Part shown: in pieces, positions 21,701 to 29,877 of the stretch
How positions within the stretch are numbered: the stretch's first letter is position 1
How the letters are laid out: the number at the start of each line of letters is the position of its first letter
DNA from: Chromera velia
Taxonomy: Eukaryota > Sar > Chromeraceae
Assembly (NCBI GenBank): GCA_018398765.1
Contig: JAHBMJ010001509.1
Span: forward strand, 1-29,877
Direction of reading: 5' to 3'
Length of the DNA stretch: 29,877 nt
Notes under the pieces: generated by a model
Told to the model about the DNA's origin: nothing
The model's input: the letters and a program-made list of their open reading frames with translations, nothing else
Databases searched by the model: none
Made by a program: the position numbers and the translations under genes

Positions 21701-24700
21701 AGCAAAGAAGAAGAAGGAGAAAGAGACGGAGAAGTCGGAAGAAGAAGAAGAAAAGATAAAGAGGGAAGGCGAAGCGAGAGAAATGGAAAAGGAAAAACAG
21801 GCTGAGCCCTTGGAACCCTCACCCTTGAAAGCTGATAGCATGCCCGCGCTGCTCCCTTCCCCCCTTGCGGTAGCATCTCTTTCTCCTTCTCTCGCGTTCT
21901 CGATTTCTGGGGGAAATGAAGGAGGCCTGCCCTTCGGTCTTTTCCGTCCACCAGCTGCGAGCTCTCTTTCCCTTTCACCACCCTCCGCCTCCCCTCCCCC
22001 CCCAACGCAGAAGACGGAGAAGGAAGCAGAAGATGAGGAGAAAGAGAAAAGCACACGCCACGCGAAGCGCAGCAGCAACCGTTCGAGAAGAGGCCGTCGA
22101 TCCCAGAAAGGGAAACGGAAAGAGAAAGAGGGGAAAGAAGAGAACAACACGAAGAAGCAGCAAGAGCAAAAGAAAAAAGGTCGTAGCCAAGACGAAAAGA
22201 GCATAAGAGAAAACGAAAAAGAAGAGACGGCAGACCCTCCTCTATCTCTGCCTGTCTCCCCCCTCCCCCCCAATATTTCCCTAGACTCCCACTTGGATTC
22301 CGTCTCTGTCTTCTCTTCAGAGGACCCTGATTTTCTCTACCTCCAGGAATTACAAAAGCTGCGGAACCCGTGCCCCTCTCTTGAGCAGATCTCACGGAGA
22401 ACGAAGATGGCCATCGAATGGTCCTCTCTTCTCCCTCCTGCTGCTTGTGCCTCTACTTCTGCCCCCTCTGCCTTTGCCCCTGCACAGGCACCACGCAAGC
22501 TCTCAGCCGACGACAAACAAACAAAGTCAGCCAGCAGCAGCGATGAAGGTGCGGGGCTCGATGCTGCTGCAACGGCAGTGGAGGCGGAAGGAGCCTCTTC
22601 TCCATTTCCGACCTCCTCCGCCTTTTCCTCCGTGAGGGTGCCGAACCCGGAGAAGGAAAGCGAAGGGGACGGCGTGGCTGCTTCCGTTCCGCTTCTGCTC
22701 TCCCAGCCCGTCTCCGTCTCGTCCCTGCCCTGGACAAGAGACCGCGCCAAGGCAGAGGAAATCTCCACGCTTCTGCTCATTCGGGAGGCTCAGAGGGGCC
22801 TGCACGTGGAGGCCCAGCTAGAAGAGCTCGAGCGGAGACTGGGCCGTCCTCCGTTGTTGTCCGAATTCTTTGCCGCCACTGGTTTGACGTCACTCGAGGG
22901 CATTGAGCAAGAGAAGCAGAGGGGAGCGCGGGCGCGTTTGCTGCTACTCTATAACCACCTCGGCAATATTCAGGGGTTTGCATTCAAAGGGTTGCGAATC
23001 CAGAAGGGGGATAGGTTAGGGAAGGCGAAGGTGATGGAGTCAGGGGAAGAGACTGAGATGATGCTGCTCCTTGCATCTCACTTCCTGAAAGCGCTGCGAA
23101 GATTTGACCCAAGGGGATCAAAGTCCTTCATCTCCGTGATGCGCGGGGTTCTTCACGGGTCAGTCAGTCAGTCAGTGAGTGTGTGTGTGTATATATGTAT
23201 ATATGCCTCTGCATGTCTCCGTGTGTGTCCGCGTGACGGAAGGGGAGAGCGAGAGACTGCGGATCGGCTCCTTGAAAACTCTCCCTCTCTTTCTCTCTCT
23301 CATTCTGTTCCTTGTTCTCTTCGCCCTCCCGCCCACCCTTTCTATCTCCCGCCAACGAAGAAACAAGAAGCGTGTGGCCTGTTTTCCCCCCCGCTGTGTG
23401 TCTGTTGGTCTGCATGTGTCTGTTGATGAGCGAAGACGCACGTGGGCTTCTGTTCAAGTGTGCACACTGAATTTCATGCATCGTCCACTCACGTCAATTG
23501 GTTGGATGGGATGCATGTGCTGACTGACTGACGGACATCCGAGCGTGCGTGCGTGCAGGGCGTCGATCAAGGCGACAAGCATGAGCTCTGCGAACATGGC
23601 GAGCGCCCCGTCAGATGAAGAGGTGAGTGCCTTGTCGAAGGCGCGGGCGGCCTGGGGTCGCATGTCGCGACTTGTGGAGAGGTCAAGGGAGGCTCTGGAT
23701 GCGCTGCGGAGAGGGGCCTTGGGAGGAGAGTCTGCTGAGCCTGCTGACCCTCAGGCATCGGAAGAGGAGGAAGGAGCGGGGGCCGGGGGTGACGTTTCCT
23801 CGTCTGCTCCTTCTACTTCCGAAAAAAGAGAGAAGGGGGAAAGGGAGAGTGGGTTGACGCGGTCACATTCCGGGGAGAGTTGGGGACCCGAATCCCGTCG
23901 TGTGGTCTCAGGCAGGGCTTTGTTGAGATCCGTCTCTGATGCTGTTGATGCTCCGCTGGATGAAGTGAGTCAGTCTGTCTGCCTGCCTGTTTCTTTTCTT
24001 CTTTATCTTTCTTCTCGTTTTCTTTACCCATAGTTCGACGTTCGGCTTGAAGTTCTCCCATCGGTCCTTCCGTCTTTCTGCCTGCATGGATCTGTATGTC
24101 AATCCGTCCGTCTGTCTGCCCCTCCTGCTTTACATGGATATTTTCTTTCCTCCTTTCTTCTCCCCCTCCGCTTTCTCCATTTGCTTCTTTGCTTGTTGCG
24201 CCCGCGGCAGAAGACCGACAGGCAGGAGACAGAGGGTTTTTTTTTGTCTTTTTTTCTCGAGGAGTCGGTCAATATGAATGAATGTATGATGGTACATTTT
24301 TTCCCCTTTCCCCTTTAGGTGGAGCGGATGCTTCTCGAGAACCGAAGAGGGGGGACTCACGACCCGCACAGCGTCGGGAAGAGTTCACGGGGTCTGGTGA
24401 TGCGTTTTGAGGATTCGGTGCTGGACGATTCGGTCCATACGGACTCGTTTCTGTCTCGGCATGAGCAGGAAACAGGGCACGGGGGGAAGGGGGGGATGAA
24501 ATTCACGGGGCGTCTGCTCACTGGGGGCAGAGCTCGACGTGGAGGGGGCAGCAGTGTGAGGATGAAGGTGACAAAAGACGGCGCCACGTCCCTATCCCTG
24601 TCTTCTTCGTTGCGGAGTCGCAGTCGGGCCCCCTCTCTTTCTCCTCACACCACTCAGCAGCCGCGGTTCACTTCCTCGTTTGTGTTGGAAGACCCGAAGG

Positions 24701-24968
24701 GAAAAAGACACTCAGACGATTCCCTGGGAGAGGGCTCGATTCTTCCCCATGGGTGGGTGGACAGAGACAGAGACATCGAGACAAACAGGGCGGCAGCTCG
24801 GGGGAAGAGTGGGGTCGTCAGCGGAGGGCAAGGCGGCAGCAGCAGCAGCTGGGAGAGGGAGCGCGACTTTGCTGTTCTCGACAGAGCGATTGAGGCCCTC
24901 CTGCCGGAAAATGTGAAACCGATCTTTCGACATCGGTCAGTGAGCCGACTGGCTCTCCTTGCAGGATT

Positions 24969-25005
<37 letters not shown>

Positions 25006-25067
25006 CTCGTTTTTGAATCTCGTCCCTGTATCACTTTTGTATTCGCCCTTCCCTGTCTATCTGCACG

Positions 25068-25105
<38 letters not shown>

Positions 25106-25336
25106 GCCCCTTTCTGAGAGCAGGTACGGTCTGTCATCGGACAGGAGGCCGAAGAGTCTCCGGACGATTTCGAAGATTGTCTGCCTCTGCCGAGAGGGCA
25201 CCCGGCTACGGTTCAACGAGGGTGCCGCCGTGCTGTCGGGGATCGAGGCCCCCTTCCCCGTCTCGTCGGGCCGAGTGGATCCCCAGAGTGAGGTGGGAAT
25301 CGCCCTCTCAGAGCTGCAGGTGCGTGTGTGTGTGTG

Positions 25337-25368
<32 letters not shown>

Positions 25369-25429
25369 GATGTATGTGTCTGTCTGTGTATCTGTATCTG
25401 TATCTGTGTGTGTCCGTGTGCGTCTGTAC

Positions 25430-25515
<86 letters not shown>

Positions 25516-26737
25516 TTTTGTGCATGCGTGTGTGTGCGTGTACGTACACGTGTGCCAGACGGAGATGACAGGAAGAAAATGAAGTGGAACCGATTGTGTG
25601 TCGGCACGTTTGTCGGTTTGTCTGCCTGCCTGCAGGCACATGTTGCGGGAATTTTTGAGGTGACAATTCGGACTCATTTCCACAACAAAAGGTGTGTCCT
25701 TCTGTGATTCTTTCTTCTTCCTTCCCCCTTCCTTCCTGCCTTACTGTTTGTTTTTCTCTTCTGCTTCCTTGTCGTAGATTTTTGTGGCCAATTGAATTCT
25801 CTTCCCTCCCTCCCTCCATGCTTGAATTGTTTCTCTGTTGCCTCCCTTCCTCAGTTCTCCTTTCATCATACACCCTTTCCCTCATCGTTGTGGTGGGTGG
25901 CCGCATCCGCGTCCGTCCTCTTTTTCCTCTTCTCTTATATTCCCGTCCCCCGAGTTTCTTTCGTTTTCTTCTTTCTGCCTGACCGACTGACTGGTTGAGC
26001 GCCTGCCTCCCTGCTTGCCTGACTTTATCTGCACACGCATGCATGCATGCATGCATGGATGCAGACTGAACCAGTGCGAGCCCTGGCAGGCCGAGGTTGC
26101 TTCCCGCAGAGCCGCCCTGGACGCGCGTGCCTCCTCAGACCGTGTGGATCTTCTGGCTGGCTCCCGGACCTGCGGCAACTTCTTCAACAAACACTCCGCC
26201 CCCCACCGCAGCAGACGGTCTCTCCCGAGGGCGGCAGCAGCAGATCACGAGGCTTCGACCCAGCCTGCGGTATTGGACACACAGGCAGGGACAGAGCACA
26301 AGATCAGGAGTTGGATGAGAGAGAGGCTGAGAGCAGAGGACGAGGACAGAGAAAGGGAGAGAGGCCACGGAGGGATGGGAGGGTTTTGCAGCAGAAAGAC
26401 AAGGAGACCCGGGGGGGGATTCATTAGAAGGGATAGCCAGTCGGAGGGCAAAGGAGAAGAAGACACAGGAAGAAAAAGGCAGTACGGAAGGCAACCGGAC
26501 AGATTTGCACGACGCTCGTATGTGCCGGGGCAACGCAAATTGGCTTTGTGGGCCCGAGAGAACCAAACGCGTCACGTTTGGGCGGAGAACCCGGGCATGC
26601 GGGGGTCGGCAAAAAGCCGGGGGGGAGGAGGGGCGCAGATCCGCTCTCGGGCGACGAAGAAAGTGAAGAAAAAGAAAAAAGAGAGAGAGATCGAGGAAAT
26701 CCCGGAGGTCTTGCAGAGAGCTTTGTCACTTTCTTGA
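18764..26737 (+). CDS. Highly divergent sigma-70-type factor, probably plastid RNA polymerase sigma, 7 exons
   Basis: Exons 18764-19647, 20051-23158, 23559-23964, 24319-24935, 25124-25319, 25636-25691 and 26065-26737 join in phase into 1979 residues. A segment at residues ~1200-1340 aligns with sigma regions 1.2 to 2.3: ELERRLGRPPLLSEFFAATG, then RARLLLLYNHLGNIQGFAFK, then LKALRRFDPRG. Residues ~1656-1709 resemble region 4: AIEALLPENVKP, RYGLSSDRRPKSL, then the helix-turn-helix KIVCLCREGTRLRFNE. Nuclear sigma factors direct plastid bacterial-type RNA polymerase. The N-terminus MMKGLLCLFLRSFPAAFPG has a short hydrophobic stretch then AAF, recalling bipartite signals of red-derived complex plastids. 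Most of the rest is Ser/Glu/Lys-rich filler. The gene model is strong; the sigma assignment is by pattern, without a search. Confidence 0.75.
22760..23158 (+). other. Sigma region 1.2-2.3-like segment
   Basis: This covers residues about 1199-1331 at the end of the giant second exon. The spacing of GRPP...EF...GL (region 1.2), the R-A-R-LLLLYNHLG helix (region 2.1) and ALRRFDPRGSKSFISVMRG (regions 2.2-2.3) follows sigma-70 family order. About 25 extra residues separate 2.1 from 2.2, and the usual LIQEG and WWIRQ motifs are absent. Confidence 0.7.
24865..25319 (+). other. Sigma region 4-like helix-turn-helix, split by an intron
   Basis: The exon ending at 24935 gives FAVLDRAIEALLPENVKPIF and RH; the codon for R of RYGL is split across the intron. 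The exon at 25124 continues YGLSSDRRPKSLRTISKIV and CREGTRLRFNEGAAVL. This matches the family pattern LP..E..V...R(F/Y)GL......L..I.....(S/T)RE..R......AL. Confidence 0.75.
24968..25101. repeat. (CT)n and (GT)n in a sigma-gene intron
   Basis: CT tract about 24970-25003 and GT tract about 25072-25101 within the intron 24936-25123. The second lies just upstream of the acceptor CAG at 25121-25123. Confidence 0.85.
25320..25520. repeat. Compound GT/CTGTAT/CT/GT/GA microsatellite in an intron
   Basis: It begins at the donor GTGCGTGTG of the intron 25320-25635 and runs through GT, TCTGTA, CT, GT and GA blocks. Confidence 0.85.
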
Positions 26738-27459
26738 GAGACAGGCAGAGGAAAGGTTCGACTCCCAATTTTTTGTATTTAGTTTCTGCTTCCATCGTCT
26801 TATCTCGTCTTTCTCTGTCGCCGCATTTCTTCTGCCCCTCACTGTCTTTTGCTCTTTTGCGACGACGACTTTGCCCTCATGTATGAGAGAAAGAGACAGA
26901 GACTGTTTTGGTGCTTTACTCATGCGCAAAGGAAGGCATTTTTGCCCCCCCCACCACCCACCCACCGCAAAACAGACAGAGACCCGTCTTGTTTTAAGTC
27001 TCCTTGGAGCTCCAGGGGTTCTCTTGTTTCCGTGTTCCATCCATGCATACAAATTGACAGACAGCCAGACGGACAGACCGACATACGGACAGACAGACAA
27101 ACGAAGAGATACGGGGAGTACTGGAGTGGCATGGCAGGAGGGAGAGATGGAGTGTTCTCTTCAGGGTTGGAGGGAGGGGTCGACTTGTTGACGGACGGAC
27201 GGGCGTGTCTGTCGGTGTGTGTTCTGGCGGGGTGTTGTAATGTTATGTTGCGTGTGTTCCGGAAGGTCTGCATTCAGGCACGAAGAAAGCTTGCTGGATG
27301 GAGTAGTGTAAAAGAGGGGCCAGAAGGAAGAGAGCAAAAGGATTTAAGGAAATGACGGGACGGATAGATCTGGGGATAGATAGTCTGATTGAGTGCCAAA
27401 AGGAATCCTTGGAAAGGCGCAGAGGTGAATGGTTTCAATGGATTGTGATAAGGACTTCC
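26738..27459. other. 3' flank of the sigma-like gene, no further gene seen
   Basis: This stretch after the TGA at 26735-26737 contains pyrimidine-rich sequence, then ACAGACAGAC-type short repeats (27055-27100) and GACGGACGG. Open frames here have no recognisable protein character. No clear AATAAA occurs until about 27531. Confidence 0.5.
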
Positions 27460-28300
27460 AGCTTTGTTGTAATTGTTTGTTCTTTAGTATAGGTCTAAGT
27501 ATAGGTTGTATAAGCATGATTTTATTTTAAACAATAAATTAAACAAGAGAACAACAATTGGAAATTTGATTTCTAATTAAAATTCAATTCATCTTCCGCT
27601 CTGCAAGTTTAAGTAATTTAGATCAGTATATTTTTTTAGTTAATAAATGTTTATGCATAAAATATAGGTTTGTGTACTCAGTTAATTTTTAACGTATGGA
27701 AACACTATATTTTTAAATTGCTTCAATCAAATTAGGAGTTTAGGATTCTAAATTCCTAATGGAATTTTCTAATTCTTCCAATTATTCTGAATAACTCTGA
27801 GTCCCAAATATAATAAAGCACTAGCAGATATAAAATACCCCTAGTATGTCTACTACATTGTCTATAGTAGTATGTCTACATACTCGTTCATAAAGCATAC
27901 AAGATTATAGTCAAACTTTTACGCTAGGTTTTACTACCGTTTTAGGTGATAGCAACGTTGAGCATAGAACTTTAAAAGTTGTTAATATTTCTAGTAATAT
28001 TTTTTAATTAGAAAATAAAGGACAATGATGAAGAGTGTTATAATATACATATGTATATCTAAGTATATAGTACTATACGTATTGATACTGATGTATAATA
28101 TATCGATTACTCACTTCGATTATAGTATACGTATAATACTTCTACGGTCATACTTAGTTATACTCAAAGGACTAGTAAAGGACCAGTTAAAGGATAACGG
28201 GTAAGGGATTTACTGGTGCTCGCATGTAAAAGAAAAATGACCGAAAGAATATAGAAGCAAAACAAGAATAGATTAGAACAGATTAATTCAAACAAGTTGA
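27460..28300. repeat. Second AT-rich island
   Basis: Composition is strongly AT-rich with many TATA/ATAC near-palindromes (for example 28040-28140) and TAAATTCC-like strings near 27750, similar in style to the island at 14291-15013. No coding frame is present. An old transposable element or a spacer between convergent genes are both possible. Confidence 0.5.
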
Positions 28301-28576
28301 TACAAGCATTCTAGCAAGCATTTGGAGGCTCACACTGACTGGATGATCGATCAGCCGATCGATTGCCTCCCTCGACTACCCTTTCGGGCCCGACGTCACA
28401 CCGATCCATCGGGTGACAGGGGTGCAGCTCTTCAAATACACACAAACAAATACGGACTCTTTCCTTGCACAGCCATGCACCATCTGACGCACGGCACTGT
28501 GTCATGTTTCATTCCCTCAATCCAGTGCTTTCACCACCCTTCTTGTCTCTCCTTCTGAAGAAGAACGACGAGCACC
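28301..28576. other. Convergent intergenic spacer, no gene seen
   Basis: Composition returns to moderate GC with CGATCGATCAGCCGATCGAT-like short palindromes near 28347-28366. It lies just downstream of the stop of the minus-strand gene. Confidence 0.4.
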
Positions 28577-28660
28577 CTATGCCTTCCAATTGAGACACGG
28601 ACATTGAAGGAAAATGGAGGTGCAAAGAAGAACAAGGAGCACCCTATGCCTCCCAAGACA
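28561..28660. repeat. 67-bp spaced duplication
   Basis: AAGAACGACGAGCACCCTAT at 28561 recurs as AAGAACAAGGAGCACCCTAT at 28628, with similar following bases (GCCTTCCAA versus GCCTCCCAA). Confidence 0.75.
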
Positions 28661-29783
28661 CAAAGACAATTTGTCCCAAGAAAAGGCAAGAAAGAAGCTC
28701 GAAACTCCGACCGACTGACCGACCGACGGATCAACAACCTTTGATCTCTGTATGTTACATGTTTGATGGCTGGTCGAAAGGAAAAGATTCAACGAGAATA
28801 TAATAAAGGAAGTTTTTGCGCTTTCTGACGGGCTTGCGCTTTCCCCCACTGCCCCCTCCCTTCGGTGAGCCTGTTTCAGCGTTGGCGGATCAATAGAAAG
28901 AAACGACTTGCATCTCCCACCCCCAATGCCGCAGCTAAAGAGGACCTGATTGTTCGGTCTCGAGCGAGTACCCACTTCTATGCAATTAAATGATTCGTCG
29001 CATCGGCCCTCAAATATGTCTCCGCACGTGTCTCCGAATACGCAGTCTGCACGTGAGCGAACTTCCGTCTCCCCGGGATCTGGAAACGGTAACCAGCGCA
29101 AGAGCACTTGTTGCATGGCCTTCACATAAGATCCTGGTGTACCCATCCCATACCATGGCGCTGGACGGAAAAAGCCTTCGCCTATGGGTCCGTCTTCCCC
29201 AATCTTGTCTGTTGAATCGAGTGGGGGTACGCATGACTCCCACGTTGACGTCGCCCGCTTGGGAAAAGGAGACTCGCGAGCGTCTATTCCGAGCATTGCG
29301 TTGAGGGGGCTGCGAAAAATGAGAGAGCGACATCTTGCGAAGATCTTGTTGATTTTCAGCAAGAATTTGCGCTGGAAGGACGGAAAATCGGGAGGAGCGT
29401 TGAGAAGAGGAAAGATGCCCTCTCCAGGGAAGCTGAAGTCGCCGGGAAATTCCAATTTCAGCGAATCTCTGTCACACTCAAAAAGGAACTCGGGTACGCC
29501 GTATTTTTCCACGTCCGAATTGCCATCGATCTCGTACCGGCGCATGACAATTCGCGGGAAATCCTTCGAAAAGAGCGGACTACCGAGAGTAAGGTCAATC
29601 CAGCTGAGGCCAAACTCCTGGTCGTTGTTTTTCCGCGGCCTGTAGGCCCAGCGTCCAGTGAAGGTCTCTAGCAGGGTGTCGAGCCAGTCGACATACAAAT
29701 TGCGCTTGGGCTGGAAACGCTCGGGCTCGCGGTCAGACATGAGCTTGGTGTTCAGAATTCCGGCATCCAAAGCCGCCAAATAC
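28577..29783 (-). CDS. Unrecognised protein, terminal exon, 5' partial
   Basis: A minus-strand exon starts after a GTGT...GCGCGCGCCAG acceptor at 29784-29786 and stays open for 401 residues to the stop at 28579-28577. Its beginning (YLAALDAGILNTKLMSDREP) and the middle (LYVDWLDTLLETFTGRWAY, FPRIVMRRYEIDGN, WYGMGTPGSYVKAMQQVLL) have balanced protein-like composition. A cysteine cluster CVFGDTCGDIFEGRCDESFNC lies at about 29041-28979. I do not recognise a family. The last ~110 residues, after about 28920, look like untranslated sequence (Ser/Leu runs and a 67-bp duplication whose length breaks frame), so the true end may be spliced or earlier. The 5' exons lie outside the window. Confidence 0.6.
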
Positions 29784-29791
29784 CTGGCGCG

Positions 29792-29829
<38 letters not shown>
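29784..29829. repeat. (CG)n(CA)n microsatellite at the acceptor of the minus-strand gene
   Basis: On the coding (minus) strand this reads (GT)n then (GC)n then CAG, directly before the exon that starts at 29783. Confidence 0.9.
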
Positions 29830-29830
<1 letters not shown>

Positions 29831-29877
29831 TTACATGCATTCATACACACACATACACTTACATGCATTCCCCCCCC

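Noticed and set aside
21401-22395. Antisense open frames of about 290 codons opposite the large sigma-like exon
   Set aside because: They are Ser/Phe/Leu-rich mirrors of Glu/Lys/Arg-rich coding sequence on the plus strand, with no protein character of their own.
25031-26056. Minus-strand 341-codon frame
   Set aside because: It consists largely of HTHTHT and RERERE runs from microsatellites and lies opposite real sigma-gene exons.
26740-26775. GGTTCGACTCCC, resembling a tRNA T-arm
   Set aside because: No matching acceptor, D or anticodon arms are present around it.

Overview
This window is nuclear DNA of an intron-rich, microsatellite-laden eukaryote. Nothing about it is bacterial: genes are split into many exons joined by GT-AG introns, exons are GC-rich, introns are full of (CT)n, (GT)n and (TTTC)n tracts, and an assembly gap (8 N) lies in a poly-G run. 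Two gene products hint at the lineage: a TTLL10-type tubulin ligase (a flagellated cell) and a very divergent sigma-70-type factor with a possible plastid-targeting N-terminus (a plastid that still has a bacterial-type RNA polymerase). Together these suggest an alga with a complex plastid, such as a chromerid (Chromera-like). That placement is inference.

Layout. (1) 476-10090, plus strand: TTLL10-like gene, 14 exons found by keeping reading phase across every junction, 5' end missing or unresolved; an intact ATP-grasp ligase domain followed by an ~870-residue disordered tail. (2) 10091-15587: gene-poor stretch with a (TTTC)n tract, a region without recognisable genes, and an AT-rich island. 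(3) 17941-15588, minus strand: five-exon gene of unknown function ending in a 165-bp (55-aa) tandem repeat array; an in-frame TAG interrupts the array although the frame stays open beyond it. (4) 17942-18763: short divergent intergenic region, the likely shared promoter. (5) 18764-26737, plus strand: seven-exon gene for a 1979-aa protein with sigma region 1.2/2-like and region 4-like segments separated by long low-complexity sequence. (6) 26738-28576: convergent intergenic region with a second AT-rich island. (7) 29783-28577, minus strand: last exon of an unrecognised gene whose 5' part lies outside the window.

The genes do not form a pathway. The most notable item is the sigma-like factor: it keeps the region 1.2/2.1 spacing, a region 2.2/2.3 FDP signature and a region 4 helix-turn-helix, but lacks the usual tryptophan-rich promoter-melting motif. 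Other signals are an unusual 5' splice-site preference (GTCAG in 11 of 23 introns), a sense-strand bias of microsatellites, and the stop codon inside an otherwise exact-period repeat array.
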